Positions 53,637 through 63,597 of a stretch of 64,000 nucleotides of DNA are shown here, in pieces. The notes beneath the pieces are model-generated. The model searched no databases and was not told the DNA's origin. It saw only the letters and a program-made list of their open reading frames with translations. A program made the position numbers and the translations under genes. The stretch lies in the NCBI RefSeq assembly GCF_003589925.1, contig NZ_CP032382.1:434001-498000 (forward strand). The letters run 5' to 3'. Source of the stretch: Chryseolinea soli (lineage in GTDB: Bacteria > Bacteroidota > Bacteroidia > Cytophagales > Cyclobacteriaceae). The first letter of the stretch is position 1. The number at the start of each line of letters is the position of its first letter.

Positions 53637-55790
53637 CTAGAGTCTGAACGTGACATCCAACATGAGCCTCCGACCGTTGATCCGGTAATCGTACGGCGAT
53701 GCATAGGTCTTGAACAACGCACCCTTCGTATCGAAAAGGTTGTTGCCTTGCAACCCGATGTCGACGTGGCCTGATAAGGCGTAAGAGATCTTAAGATCGG
53801 CGGTCGTCCAGGGTTTAACATTCGCGCCACGCAATTGATCAAGCTCCGCCGTGCGATCGGATTCTCTCCGCTTCACCATCCCCTGATAGTGCGCTTGCGC
53901 GGAAACCAACAGCTTGTCTGTGACGGAATAGCGCAGTCCGGCATTGGCGATGTGTTGCGGGTACCAGACCATGTCTTTTCTACTCACGCTGATCGCAGCG
54001 TCAGTACTCTCCTCATCTATCCGCTTCGTATAGGAATAATTCGCAAAGCCATCGAGTTTCGAAAATGAAAGCAAGAGTTCGTTCTCGACGCCTGCCGATT
54101 TTACAGAGAAAAGATTGATCAATACGGTTGCGCTGTTGTAGGCTGTCGCGTTTCTGAAATCGGTATAGAACACGTTGGACCTCCAGGTAATGTGCTTATG
54201 CAATTTTGCATCACCGGCAAACTCGTAGGTTCGGATGGTCTCGGGTTTCAACTGCACGGGGTTCGCGACAGCGACATAAGTGCTGCCCATAAACAATTCC
54301 ACTGCCGACGGCGCGCGGAAAGCAGTTCCACCCATAAGCTTGAAGGTGACCCGGTCGTTAAGCGCATATACAAGGCTTATCCTCGGGTTGAATTTGGTGA
54401 ACCGCTTTCCGACCACCGGCGTTCCTTCGGAAGTGAGGTCGTTGTATTGGTATGCCGTATGATCGAGCCGGGCACCCAACGTAGCGGTAAATCCATTGAC
54501 GGTTGGCGTATTATACTGAGTATAGATACCAAAGGAACCAAATCCTTTTCCATGAAGCCACGGCAGCGACGTGCCGGCATCCACCAGTTCATTGTCAGCC
54601 GTGGGCGTGAAGTCCGTATTCAAGTTGACATTGGAGAGGTGAATAGCATCTCCGCCATAATGAAAGCGTGATACCTCCACACCGCCGAGCAAGTTCGAAT
54701 TGCCCTGCAGGTTATAGCTGTATTGTGCACGGCCAAAATAGTCGGTAAAATTGGTCTTCAATATTTCCGTCAAGCCATAGGGATACGCAGCATCGTTGTT
54801 CCGGACGAAGCGGATGTTATAGTCTTCCGCGTGATTTTGGTACTTCAGCACATACTCCTGGTTGAATCGCTTTTCCGGGTTGGGTGTTTTATACTTCAAC
54901 ACAAAGATGCGTCTCCGTTCGTTCATGCTTTCGGGCTTGTCGGGAACGTTGATGTACCAGCCATGCCCTGTGTCGAAACTCCAGGCCTGTTCATGATGTT
55001 GCAACGACCATCCTGCGAATTTTCCCTGACCCTCGATCTTGTTAAAGAGATAGAAGTTGTTCTGTCCTTGCTTGATGTCAAAATATTGCGTGTTGCTGCC
55101 ATCGAGGCCCTTGTAGGTGAACCCCTTGGTGTTGTATATGCTGAACGACGAAACCAGGGAAACATCTTTCCCCGACAACCCGGTGGTGATGTCGGCAATG
55201 TTCGTGTTCCAACTGGCTCTCCTGTATCTTACTTCTACGGGTGATGCGAGATCTTTGACAGACGCAGAATTGAAGCTGACCACGCCGTTTGTGGCATTGG
55301 AACCATACAACGCCGATCCCGGTCCTCGAATGATCTCGAGCGATTTGGTGAAGGCCAGCGGTGTCGCTTCATAGGTCATGGCCGATCCGGTGAATGTCAC
55401 GTTCATGGGTACACCGTCCACCAAAGTGAGCATGTGGTTGCTGTTCCAGGATTCAAATACGCCGCGGGAACTCACCGTCGGGCGATCGTAGTCCTGCGAC
55501 GGTGCAAAGCCGGGCTGACGATTGAGAACATCCTGGGCACTGACCCAACCGTAGTTCTGGATTTGTTTCCGCGTAATGACCGAGATGGTGCTGGGCGCTT
55601 CGCTGATACTTTGACTGAATTTTGATGCGCTCACAATTTTAACGTTCATCAGTTCTTCCAACGACATCGTAAACAAGCTATCGCTGTTCGCTTCGACAAC
55701 CTTTTCAGGCGTTTGCTCCTGGGCATCCGATCGAAAGCAAGGCAGGAGCACGGCACTGCTGATCGCAAAAATCAAAAATATAGTTCTCAT
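53637..55790 (-). CDS. TonB-dependent outer-membrane receptor
   Basis: 717 residues from MRTIFLIFAISSAVLLPCFR (ATG); a GTG six codons upstream is in frame. The signal peptide ends near SDAQ. The plug domain (~35-160) opens with LEELMNVKIVSASKFSQSIS, then APSTISVITRKQIQNYGWVS and LEIIRGPGSALYGSNATNGV, all plug landmarks. The remainder is a 22-strand barrel ending in the aromatic C-terminus DVTFRL-like strand. This subtype resembles BtuB/FecA-like receptors; it lacks the carboxypeptidase-like extension of SusC. The ligand is unknown, perhaps a siderophore or cofactor. It follows the yfiR-like gene by 14 bases in one operon, a combination seen in other bacteria. Confidence 0.93.
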   Translation of the reverse strand: MRTIFLIFAISSAVLLPCFRSDAQEQTPEKVVEANSDSLFTMSLEELMNVKIVSASKFSQSISEAPSTISVITRKQIQNYGWVSAQDVLNRQPGFAPSQDYDRPTVSSRGVFESWNSNHMLTLVDGVPMNVTFTGSAMTYEATPLAFTKSLEIIRGPGSALYGSNATNGVVSFNSASVKDLASPVEVRYRRASWNTNIADITTGLSGKDVSLVSSFSIYNTKGFTYKGLDGSNTQYFDIKQGQNNFYLFNKIEGQGKFAGWSLQHHEQAWSFDTGHGWYINVPDKPESMNERRRIFVLKYKTPNPEKRFNQEYVLKYQNHAEDYNIRFVRNNDAAYPYGLTEILKTNFTDYFGRAQYSYNLQGNSNLLGGVEVSRFHYGGDAIHLSNVNLNTDFTPTADNELVDAGTSLPWLHGKGFGSFGIYTQYNTPTVNGFTATLGARLDHTAYQYNDLTSEGTPVVGKRFTKFNPRISLVYALNDRVTFKLMGGTAFRAPSAVELFMGSTYVAVANPVQLKPETIRTYEFAGDAKLHKHITWRSNVFYTDFRNATAYNSATVLINLFSVKSAGVENELLLSFSKLDGFANYSYTKRIDEESTDAAISVSRKDMVWYPQHIANAGLRYSVTDKLLVSAQAHYQGMVKRRESDRTAELDQLRGANVKPWTTADLKISYALSGHVDIGLQGNNLFDTKGALFKTYASPYDYRINGRRLMLDVTFRL

Positions 55791-55804
55791 TTTTTTGTTT
55801 GTTT

Positions 55805-56344
55805 TCACTTGATGATGGTGGCCATGGAGAGCAATGCACCCGACACTTTGAATCCGCTTTCTTTGATGACCGGCTCGTTGATCTCGATGACCATCTTGCC
55901 ATTGACGATCACAAAATTCAACGCCGATCCTTTTTTGGCATAGGATTCCTTGCTGGTCACGAACAGGGTTGGCTTCGCCTTGAACAGGTCCCTCGCTTTT
56001 TCAAACGACGTCATGGCGTCATTGCCCAGAAAGAATAAGTCACAGGCCGTAGCATCGACCTTCTGCACATCGAGCTTACTGACGGTTATTTTCTTTCCGT
56101 CTTTTTGTTTGCTTTGAACGGCCTGTTCGAGGGCGGCAAATAAATTGTCGTCGCCCGATATGGTCATGACAAAGCGTTCGCTGCTACGGCCGTCGGGCCA
56201 GTCAATGTATTTGATGGCATTCAGTAGTATCGCCGCTTGCAAGTCGCTAAGACTTCTTTGTTGTGCCCGCAGATCATTCAACGGGAGGTTGCTCGCAAGT
56301 AGGATTAGGATGGAGCATTGGGTGATCTTGAATTTAAAAAGCAT
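55805..56344 (-). CDS. YfiR family periplasmic protein
   Basis: 179 residues with a signal peptide (about 28 residues, ending LRAQQ). The YfiR/DUF4154 pattern is present: LQAAILLNAIKYIDWPDGRS, MTISGDDNLFAALEQAVQSK, KKITVSKLDVQKVDATACDL then LFFLGN, and a closing FVIVNGKMVIEINEPVIKES then GFKVSG. In Pseudomonas YfiR restrains the diguanylate cyclase YfiN from the periplasm; here no GGDEF gene is adjacent, but a TonB receptor follows 14 bases downstream, a recurrent pairing. A -7-type box TAGGTTTG lies 27 bases upstream on the minus strand. Confidence 0.9.
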   Translation of the reverse strand: MLFKFKITQCSILILLASNLPLNDLRAQQRSLSDLQAAILLNAIKYIDWPDGRSSERFVMTISGDDNLFAALEQAVQSKQKDGKKITVSKLDVQKVDATACDLFFLGNDAMTSFEKARDLFKAKPTLFVTSKESYAKKGSALNFVIVNGKMVIEINEPVIKESGFKVSGALLSMATIIK

Positions 56345-56785
56345 GTAGTTCGTCCTCGGTTTGATGGGCGCAAACCTATCGGCACGTACTGCAAATGATT
56401 TTCAGTCGTAAGATTTTTGTGATGATTGTTTCTTTTTCAAGTCGTGGCATGATCAGAAGTGTAAAACACGCCGGCTCGTCAAAGTGCTCACGATGCATCA
56501 TGTAAGGTGCTAAGACAAGACCAGTGAACGTTGAAAATTATCAAGAGCGGAGGGAACGGAGGAAGCCTTTTATCGTCAGGTTTTGCTTTTGTGTTAGCGT
56601 ATAAAAAAATCAACTCCCGTTGGGAAGCTGACACAGCAGATCAACATGAAAAAAAAACATACTCCGAAGTCGATTGCATGGCCCTCAAAACTAAAGATGC
56701 GCGGAATAAGATTTGTTTACGTTTACTGTGCTTAATTTACAGTCATTAAAACGTGGTCCGAAGCCTTCGGATCGATCCTCTTTGT
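56345..56785. other. Divergent intergenic region upstream of yfiR-like and EamA genes
   Basis: 441 bases. The yfiR side has a minus-strand TAGGTTTG (56371-56378), a possible -7 box without a well-spaced -33. The remaining ~400 bases are moderately AT-rich and hold no gene I can support; the open frame at 56531-56749 shows no protein family or ribosome-binding signal. Confidence 0.5.
56371..56378 (-). promoter_or_regulatory. Possible -7 box of the yfiR/TonB-receptor operon
   Basis: The minus strand reads TAGGTTTG, a TAnnTTTG match, 26 bases upstream of the yfiR-like ATG. The -33 TTG is not at the expected distance. Confidence 0.35.
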
Positions 56786-57658
56786 ATGCACAAATTCTCA
56801 GCCCGCGACATTTTTATAGGGTTACTTTTTTCGATGCTGTGGTCATCGGCTTCGGTAGCCGGGAAATTCGGTTTGCGCGTGGCCGAACCGCTGGTATTGT
56901 TCACGGTTCGCTTCCTGCTGGCCGGCGTGCTGCTGCTGGCCTACGTTTATGGTTTCCAGAAAAATCCTCTACCCCGCGCACGCGAATGGAAACAGATCAC
57001 CATCTTCGGCACATTCAACACAGCCCTCTACCTGGGTCTGTTCATCATCGCCCTGCAGTACATCACCCCGGGTATCACCACGCTGGCCATTGCCCTCAAT
57101 CCGCTTTTCATCAGCGTTATGACGGCCGTGTGGATGAAGCGCAGGATCCCGGCAAATGAATGGATCAGCATCGGGCTGGGCATTTTGGGTGTTTTTGTGG
57201 CGGCCTATCCCCTGCTGCAAACCAGTTACGCTACACCCGGTGGCTTGGCGCTGCTGGCGTTGAGCATGCTCACGTATTCGTTCGGGGCGGTCTATTATGC
57301 GGCGGTCCGATGGGAATTGTCGCGCATCACCATCAATGCCTGGCAGGTTTTTATCGGAGGATTGCTTATCCTACCGCTGGCTCTGTTCATGCACAAGGCC
57401 GAGAATTCTTTTAATCTCACGTTCTGGCTGTCACTCGCCTGGCTGATCATCCCCGTGTCGGTGGTGGCGGTCAACTTGTGGCTGAGGCTGCTCAAGTCAG
57501 ATGCCGTGCGAGCCTCCCTGTGGCTGTACCTATGCCCGATCTTTGGCTTTTTATATTCGTCTGTTTTCCTGGGAGAGCCGCTCACGGTCTATACGCTGGG
57601 AGGAACCGTGTTAGTGATGACAGCCCTCTATATCGGGCAGCGAAAAGACAAAGTCTAA
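56786..57658 (+). CDS. EamA/DMT superfamily transporter
   Basis: 290 residues from MHKFSARDIFIGLLFSMLWS; an ATG 11 codons upstream lies within non-family sequence. Ten hydrophobic segments in two EamA repeats: first repeat IFIGLLFSMLWSSASVAGKF through LFISVMTAVWMKRRI, second repeat GGLALLALSMLTYSFGAVYY through GFLYSSVFLGEPLTVYTLGG. Drug/metabolite transporters of this family move amino acids, nucleotides or small metabolites across the inner membrane; the substrate is unknown here. It is convergent with the ceramidase-like gene, with only five bases between the stops. Confidence 0.92.
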   Translation: MHKFSARDIFIGLLFSMLWSSASVAGKFGLRVAEPLVLFTVRFLLAGVLLLAYVYGFQKNPLPRAREWKQITIFGTFNTALYLGLFIIALQYITPGITTLAIALNPLFISVMTAVWMKRRIPANEWISIGLGILGVFVAAYPLLQTSYATPGGLALLALSMLTYSFGAVYYAAVRWELSRITINAWQVFIGGLLILPLALFMHKAENSFNLTFWLSLAWLIIPVSVVAVNLWLRLLKSDAVRASLWLYLCPIFGFLYSSVFLGEPLTVYTLGGTVLVMTALYIGQRKDKV

Positions 57659-57663
57659 TTCCT

Positions 57664-59013
57664 CTATTTGCTGAGTGCCAGGATCAATTGCTCCATACAT
57701 TGTGTCATGTATTCGCCGTTGCCCTTTCCATACCAGTTCATCAACTGGGTTTCATAGTGATCGTTGTCGTAATATTTTCCTGGCGTGACATAGCCAATAT
57801 AGCCGCCGTTGAAGCTGGTCACCATCGCGCGCAGGCCCTGGTGGTGAGCCACCGAATCCAGCGTGGCATCGAACTGTCCTGAAAAATCACAAGGCGTTCC
57901 CAGCATCACCAAGTCGCCGATGCGGAGGGCCGTCAGGTACTCGGGATACTCTCCAAAAGCCGACTCGAAGACCCTGGGGCGGAGACACCAGTTCTTCAAA
58001 ACTTTTACTTGCGGGTCGCTCAACAACAGCGGCACCCGATGCATGGCCAACGCGCCGCCTCTTAGCGGTGTGAGCGCGGCAGAATGATTTGCAAAATTTT
58101 GCGCGATCTCATCGGCCATCCAGTTCACACAAGCCTGCCCCGACTCCGGCGCTTTGCCCGAATGGCTTCCGACCGCACCGGCCATGAACATGGCAAACGT
58201 GTACTTATTTTTTTCCAGGGCATCGACCAGTTGCCCCGGGTAGTCGCGAGACAAGTGAAGATCCTCATCAGGCAAGCACGTGGCATGCGCCGTATAGCTC
58301 AACAACACCAGCTTGCTGCTGTCGTTGCGCTGCACTTCCAGGACGCGAAGCAGCGAATCTACCGGGCCGTTGTCGATCAACCGGTTGGCTACCGCCGGCA
58401 CGGGAATGAAGCCGGCCCTTATTTTGGAGGGAAGCATGTTTTCGGATGCTTCTTGAATGCTGGCTTTGATCTTGTCGGCCAGGAAATGCACGATCGAATC
58501 GTTGTAGGGTCCATACAACAAAGCCGTGGCTCCCTTGGCCCAGTTGCCAATGCTGTTGTGTGAATGGATGGCGCCCAGGTAGGTATTGTTCAAGGTGAAG
58601 CCTATTTCCGGAAGCTCTTTTTCCAGCAGGGTAGTAACCGCGGGCGGCACGATCAAAAGATCGGCGCTCACAATGGCGACACGCCGCTTGCCGTTGCTCA
58701 CCACGAGCGTGCGCACATAAATGGAGTCGTGCACCGATTCGAACAATTTTCCCCGCCGTGTGCCATAGCCCGCCGTGGCCGTGCGATGTCGCGGCGTGAT
58801 GTTCGCTTTGGCATAGCCAACAAAAAAGGTAAGGGTGTCTTCATTGCCAACGGCACGCAAGGTATCGATGCGCGCCAGCATGGCTTCGTATAATGAACGA
58901 CGGTCGATGGTACGGTCTACGGGGGCGATGCTAATGGCCAGGAACACAACGATCACCCCGATAAAAACAGCAAGGGAGATAAGCACAAAACGAAAGACTT
59001 TTTTAAGTCGCAT
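57664..59013 (-). CDS. Neutral/alkaline ceramidase-like membrane-anchored protein
   Basis: 449 residues from MRLKKVFRFVLISLAVFIGV, which starts with a membrane anchor; a longer frame to 59079 would bury it. The ceramidase N-terminal domain is recognisable: FFVGYAKANITPRHRTATAG then YGTRRG, ALVV-type strand RRVAIVSADLLIVPP, zinc-ligand H150-S-H152 in LGAIHSHNSIGN, SYTAHATCLPDEDLHLSRDY corresponding to the family His-bearing block, and AGAVGSHSGKAPE near the usual catalytic-serine loop. Ceramidases cleave the amide of ceramides; Bacteroidota make sphingolipids, so a lipid substrate is plausible. It is shorter than classic ceramidases (~650 residues) and lacks the C-terminal domain. Envelope-located. 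Confidence 0.8.
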   Translation of the reverse strand: MRLKKVFRFVLISLAVFIGVIVVFLAISIAPVDRTIDRRSLYEAMLARIDTLRAVGNEDTLTFFVGYAKANITPRHRTATAGYGTRRGKLFESVHDSIYVRTLVVSNGKRRVAIVSADLLIVPPAVTTLLEKELPEIGFTLNNTYLGAIHSHNSIGNWAKGATALLYGPYNDSIVHFLADKIKASIQEASENMLPSKIRAGFIPVPAVANRLIDNGPVDSLLRVLEVQRNDSSKLVLLSYTAHATCLPDEDLHLSRDYPGQLVDALEKNKYTFAMFMAGAVGSHSGKAPESGQACVNWMADEIAQNFANHSAALTPLRGGALAMHRVPLLLSDPQVKVLKNWCLRPRVFESAFGEYPEYLTALRIGDLVMLGTPCDFSGQFDATLDSVAHHQGLRAMVTSFNGGYIGYVTPGKYYDNDHYETQLMNWYGKGNGEYMTQCMEQLILALSK

Positions 59014-59120
59014 AGAGGCGCAAGATAAGGGCCTGGGTGTCCGAAAGCGATACCGGCTATCAATAATTGAACACCCCAACCGAATCCTAATAAGTGTTAG
59101 CTAAATCCTGCCCTTCTCCG

Positions 59121-59128
59121 TATTTTTG
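59121..59128 (+). promoter_or_regulatory. Probable -7 box of icmF
   Basis: TATTTTTG, a perfect TAnnTTTG match, 21 bases upstream of the ATG at 59150. A TTAG lies about 21 bases further upstream as a weak -33 element. Confidence 0.5.
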
Positions 59129-59149
59129 GGCTTTAAAACGAATGAATTC

Positions 59150-62100
59150 ATGAGCACGGAAACGATGCAGGCAGCTCCCTCGGATAAGAAACAGACTTTG
59201 GCCGGACACCAGGCCCCAGCTCCCTATAAGCCCAAAAACAAAGTAAGGATCGTAACCGCTGCCAGCCTCTTCGACGGTCACGACGCGGCCATCAACATTA
59301 TGCGCCGCATCATTCAAGCCACCGGCGTGGAGGTGATCCACCTGGGCCACGACCGCAGTGTAGAAGAAGTGGTGAACACCGCCATACAAGAAGATGCCCA
59401 AGCCATCGCCCTCACCAGCTATCAGGGCGGGCACACGGAATATTTCAAGTTCATGTACGACCTGCTTCAACAAAAAGGCGCAGGCCACATCAAGATCTTT
59501 GGCGGTGGCGGAGGCGTTATTCTCCCGGAAGAAATAAAGGAGCTGATGGACTATGGTGTCACCCGCATCTATTCCCCCGACGACGGTCGGGCCATGGGCC
59601 TGCAAGGTATGATCAACGACCTGGTGGAACAAAGTGATTTCCCCACCGGAGAAACCCTCAGCGATGAAGCCCGTCAGTTGGCCTCTAAAAATCCCGTAGC
59701 CATCGCACGGCTTATTTCCGCTGCAGAGAATTTCCACGATCGTCATCAGGATGTATTGAACACCCTAAAAACGATGGCGGAAAAATCGCAGGCTCCCGTG
59801 CTCGGCATCACCGGGACCGGAGGCGCGGGTAAGTCTTCTATGGTGGATGAGATCGTGCGTCGCTTCCTCATCGATTTCAAGGACAAGACCATTGGCCTCA
59901 TTTCTGTTGATCCTTCAAAACGCAAGACCGGGGGCGCCCTGTTGGGTGACCGCATCCGCATGAACGCCATCAACAACCCGCGCGTGTTCATGCGCTCGCT
60001 GGCTACACGCCAAAGCAACCTGGCACTTTCTGTTTATGTGAAGGAAGCCATTCAAATTCTGAAGGCCGCAAACTATGACCTCATCATCCTGGAAACGTCA
60101 GGCATCGGTCAAAGTGATACGGAGATCCTGGATCACAGCAACGTGTCGCTCTATGTGATGACGCCCGAGTACGGCGCCGCCACCCAGCTCGAAAAGATCG
60201 ACATGCTGGACTTTGCCGACATCATTGCGCTAAACAAATTCGACAAGCGCGGAGCACTGGACGCCTTGCGCGATGTGAAGAAACAATACCAACGCAACCA
60301 CCAGCTTTGGGACAAGAAAGCCGACGACATGCCCGTGTTCGGCACCATCGCCTCCCAGTTCAACGACCCCGGTACCAATCAGCTCTACAAAAAAGTGATG
60401 GATACCATCACCGAAAAAACAGGCGCCCCTCTCCAATCTTCCTTCCACATCACACCGGAGATGTCGGAAAAAATATTTGTCATTCCGCCACACCGCACGC
60501 GCTACCTGAGCGAGATCTCCGAAAGCAATCGCGCCTATGACGCCTGGGTGACCCAACAAGCCGACGTCGCCGAAAAACTTTATGCTCTTCAAAAAACGCG
60601 CGATACACTCGGCAAAGAGCACGAAGACATCAAAAAAATATTGCTCGCCGAATTCGACCATATCAAACTGAACCTCGATCCCCGCAACTGGAAAGTGTTG
60701 GAGACGTGGGCGGGGAAAGTGCAACAATACAAAGCACCGCTTTTCAAATTCCAGGTGCGCGACAAAGAGATCGCCATTCAAACCCACACGGAATCCCTGT
60801 CGCACACCCAAGTGCCCAAGGTATCGCTGCCCCGCTACACGGGTTGGGGCGATTTGTTGCGCTGGAACTTACAAGAAAATGTTCCCGGAGAATTCCCGTA
60901 CACGGCAGGCATCTATCCCTTCAAACGCGAAGGCGAAGATCCCACCCGCATGTTCGCCGGCGAAGGCGGACCAGAGCGCACCAACCGCCGCTTCCATTAT
61001 GTGAGCCAAACCATGCCGGCCAAACGTCTGTCTACCGCGTTTGACTCCGTGACGCTGTATGGCAACGACCCCGACTATCGTCCGGATATTTATGGCAAGA
61101 TCGGCAACTCGGGCGTGAGCATTTGTTGCCTGGACGACGCCAAGAAATTGTACAGCGGCTTCAACCTGGCCGATCCCAAAACATCGGTCTCCATGACCAT
61201 CAACGGTCCTGCCCCGATGTTGTTGGCCTATTTCATGAATGCCGCCATCGATCAGCAATGTGAACTCTACATCCACCAGAACAACCTGGAAGAAGAAGTC
61301 AAACTAAAGATCGCCGCCCTCTACAAAGGGCACGAGTCGCAACGGCCGGCCTACCAGGGACCGCTGCCAAAAGGAAACGATGGTTTAGGATTGATGCTCT
61401 TGGGGGTTACGGGCGACCAAGTGCTTCCCGCCGAGGTCTATCAAAAAATAAAAGACTACACGCTCAAACAAGTACGCGGCACCGTACAAGCCGATATTCT
61501 AAAAGAGGACCAGGCCCAAAACACCTGCATCTTCTCCACCGAGTTTGCGTTGCGCCTGATGGGTGACGTTCAACAATATTTCATCGATCACCAGGTGCGT
61601 AACTTTTATTCGGTGTCTATCTCCGGCTATCACATCGCAGAAGCCGGTGCAAATCCCATTACGCAGCTGGCGTTCACGCTGGCCAATGGTTTCACCTACG
61701 TGGAGTATTATCTGAGCCGGGGCATGGACATCAATGAGTTTGCGCCCAACCTTTCCTTCTTTTTCAGCAACGGCATCGACCCTGAGTATGCTGTCATCGG
61801 CCGCGTGGCCCGGCGCATCTGGGCCAAGGCCCTGAAGAACAAGTATGGCGCCAATGCCCGCGCTCAAATGTTGAAATACCACATCCAAACCTCGGGCCGT
61901 TCCCTCCACGCCCAAGAGATCGACTTCAACGACATCCGTACCACGCTGCAAGCGCTGTATGCGATCTATGACAATTGCAATTCGCTTCACACGAATGCGT
62001 ATGATGAGGCCATCACCACGCCTACCGAAGAATCGGTTCGTCGCGCCATGGCCATCCAATTGATCATCAACAAAGAACTGGGCCTCGCCAAAAATGAGAA

Positions 62101-62572
62101 CCCGATACAAGGATCCTTCGTCATCGAGGAACTCACGGACCTCGTGGAAGAAGCGGTGCTCACCGAATTTGACCGCATCACCGAACGCGGCGGTGTGCTG
62201 GGTGCCATGGAAACCATGTATCAGCGCGGCAAGATCCAGGAAGAAAGTTTATACTATGAAACATTGAAACACACGGGAGAATATCCCATCATCGGCGTAA
62301 ACACCTTCCTCAGCTCAAAAGGATCACCCACCATCATCCCCCGCGAAGTGATCCGCGCCACCTCGGAAGAAAAAGAATATCAAATCAACATGCTTCGCGC
62401 CCTGCACGCCCAGCAGAAAGAAGGATCCCGAGCCTTGCATGACGTGCAAGACGCCGCCATCCAAAACAAAAACATCTTCGAAGCCCTCATGGAAGCCGGC
62501 AAAACCTGCTCCCTGGGCCAAATCACCAAAGCCCTCTTCGAAGTAGGCGGCCAATACAGAAGAAATATGTAA
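59150..62572 (+). CDS. icmF: Fused isobutyryl-CoA mutase (IcmF)
   Basis: 1140 residues from [20 protein letters not shown]; the frame runs further upstream only through a TTG that overlaps the promoter-like box. Domain order is that of IcmF: N-terminal B12-binding domain (~32-165) with the cobalt-ligand loop D42-G-H44-D, TSYQGGH and FGGGGGV; a MeaI-type G-protein chaperone (~215-400) with Walker A GTGGAGKS (222-229); a linker; then the mutase substrate domain with [20 protein letters not shown] and [20 protein letters not shown]. The enzyme uses adenosylcobalamin to interconvert isobutyryl-CoA and n-butyryl-CoA (some act on pivalyl- or isovaleryl-CoA), while the G domain loads and protects the cofactor. 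Length and all domains are complete. Confidence 0.96.
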   Translation: MSTETMQAAPSDKKQTLAGHQAPAPYKPKNKVRIVTAASLFDGHDAAINIMRRIIQATGVEVIHLGHDRSVEEVVNTAIQEDAQAIALTSYQGGHTEYFKFMYDLLQQKGAGHIKIFGGGGGVILPEEIKELMDYGVTRIYSPDDGRAMGLQGMINDLVEQSDFPTGETLSDEARQLASKNPVAIARLISAAENFHDRHQDVLNTLKTMAEKSQAPVLGITGTGGAGKSSMVDEIVRRFLIDFKDKTIGLISVDPSKRKTGGALLGDRIRMNAINNPRVFMRSLATRQSNLALSVYVKEAIQILKAANYDLIILETSGIGQSDTEILDHSNVSLYVMTPEYGAATQLEKIDMLDFADIIALNKFDKRGALDALRDVKKQYQRNHQLWDKKADDMPVFGTIASQFNDPGTNQLYKKVMDTITEKTGAPLQSSFHITPEMSEKIFVIPPHRTRYLSEISESNRAYDAWVTQQADVAEKLYALQKTRDTLGKEHEDIKKILLAEFDHIKLNLDPRNWKVLETWAGKVQQYKAPLFKFQVRDKEIAIQTHTESLSHTQVPKVSLPRYTGWGDLLRWNLQENVPGEFPYTAGIYPFKREGEDPTRMFAGEGGPERTNRRFHYVSQTMPAKRLSTAFDSVTLYGNDPDYRPDIYGKIGNSGVSICCLDDAKKLYSGFNLADPKTSVSMTINGPAPMLLAYFMNAAIDQQCELYIHQNNLEEEVKLKIAALYKGHESQRPAYQGPLPKGNDGLGLMLLGVTGDQVLPAEVYQKIKDYTLKQVRGTVQADILKEDQAQNTCIFSTEFALRLMGDVQQYFIDHQVRNFYSVSISGYHIAEAGANPITQLAFTLANGFTYVEYYLSRGMDINEFAPNLSFFFSNGIDPEYAVIGRVARRIWAKALKNKYGANARAQMLKYHIQTSGRSLHAQEIDFNDIRTTLQALYAIYDNCNSLHTNAYDEAITTPTEESVRRAMAIQLIINKELGLAKNENPIQGSFVIEELTDLVEEAVLTEFDRITERGGVLGAMETMYQRGKIQEESLYYETLKHTGEYPIIGVNTFLSSKGSPTIIPREVIRATSEEKEYQINMLRALHAQQKEGSRALHDVQDAAIQNKNIFEALMEAGKTCSLGQITKALFEVGGQYRRNM

Positions 62573-62603
62573 TCGAAAAAGAAGACACTGGATTCTGAAT
62601 ACT

Positions 62604-62652
62604 AACTCCCAACTCCCAACTCCTGGCTCCTGGATTCTGGCTCCCGGCTCCT
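62604..62652. repeat. Heptanucleotide tandem repeat
   Basis: Seven consecutive 7-base units: AACTCCC twice, AACTCCT, GGCTCCT, GGATTCT, GGCTCCC, GGCTCCT. The array fills the gap between the convergent stops of icmF and the stress-protein gene and abuts the latter stop. It resembles the short heptamer arrays (STRR type) known from cyanobacteria. Confidence 0.85.
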
Positions 62653-62654
62653 GA

Positions 62655-63488
62655 TTACTTCCGCTTAATGGTATACGTCCACACCGGACAATCCACGTGA
62701 TTCACCACATCTTCCGCCACGCTGCCACTCAGCATGTGCTGGATCCCATGGCGTCCGTGCGTGCCCATGGCGATCATACCTCCATGAATGCTGTGTGTAA
62801 AGTTGATCACGCCCGAAGCTTCGTCCTTGTCGTTATAGACATGAAGCGAGAAATTTTTCAACATGTGGTAACGGGCAAAGTCCTGTAGCTGAACCTGTGT
62901 CACATCGTCGCTGATGAAACGTTCCGGGGTGTTGATCCAGACCACGTGAAGGGTGGCGTCGAGAAAATGCTGGAGGGCTTTCACATGCAGCAGGAGATCC
63001 TCCTGGCCATCTTCCAGGGCGTTGGGAAAAACGATGTCGCGAAGGGATGCCAGGGTTTCATTTTTCTTCACGGCAATAACGGGACACGAAGCATTGCGCA
63101 CGATCTTCTCCGCATTCGATCCAATAAAAAATTCTTTCAAACCGCTCGCTCCCTTTGTGCCGGCGACCACCAGGTCGATGTCGTGATCGGTGATGTAGTT
63201 CATCATCACGCCCACCGGCGGACCGAAGTCAGTTTGTGTAATGAGTTTGTCGTCGCCGTACCGGGCCGTCAGTTGAGCAAAGCGTTCTTCGGATTGTTCG
63301 CCCAGGTCGCTCAGCAACGTGCTCTCAAACGTCAGCGAGGTGGCGATCAGGGTGTCGTGCATCACCGGCGGGTCCACTACATGCAAGAGGTATATCCGGC
63401 CGCCGGAGTGATGGGCTATATCAAGCGCCAGGGTCAACGCCTGGTAGGTCTGATCGGAAAAATCGCAAGGCACAAGAATTTTTTGCAT
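62655..63488 (-). CDS. Tandem-domain universal stress protein
   Basis: 277 residues, two UspA domains. Domain 1 (~1-145): KILVPCDFSDQTYQALTLAL, IDLVVAGTKGASGLKEFFIG and SNAEKIVRNASCPVIAVKK, carrying the G-x-x-G-x9-G-(S/N) ATP-binding pattern. Domain 2 (~150-277): RDIVFPNALEDGQEDLLLHV and GMIAMGTHGRHGIQHMLSGS then VAEDVVNHVDCPVW. The second domain keeps the nucleotide-binding loop well. Two-domain USPs are usual in Bacteroidota and are linked to stress or starvation survival in the cytoplasm. The stop codon abuts the heptamer repeat; the gene is convergent with icmF. Confidence 0.93.
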   Translation of the reverse strand: MQKILVPCDFSDQTYQALTLALDIAHHSGGRIYLLHVVDPPVMHDTLIATSLTFESTLLSDLGEQSEERFAQLTARYGDDKLITQTDFGPPVGVMMNYITDHDIDLVVAGTKGASGLKEFFIGSNAEKIVRNASCPVIAVKKNETLASLRDIVFPNALEDGQEDLLLHVKALQHFLDATLHVVWINTPERFISDDVTQVQLQDFARYHMLKNFSLHVYNDKDEASGVINFTHSIHGGMIAMGTHGRHGIQHMLSGSVAEDVVNHVDCPVWTYTIKRK

Positions 63489-63597
63489 ACACTGATCCTT
63501 TTAGTTGCGAATGCGCGTATTGCTTTCTTCTGTGAACTTCCTTCTCCGAAGTTACGTCATCCTTTTCAAAAAAAACAGGAAAAAACGCGGTTTGCGA

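Noticed and set aside
56531..56749. Possible 72-residue protein between the yfiR-like and EamA genes
   Set aside because: No protein character or conserved motif visible; the region is probably regulatory or spacer.
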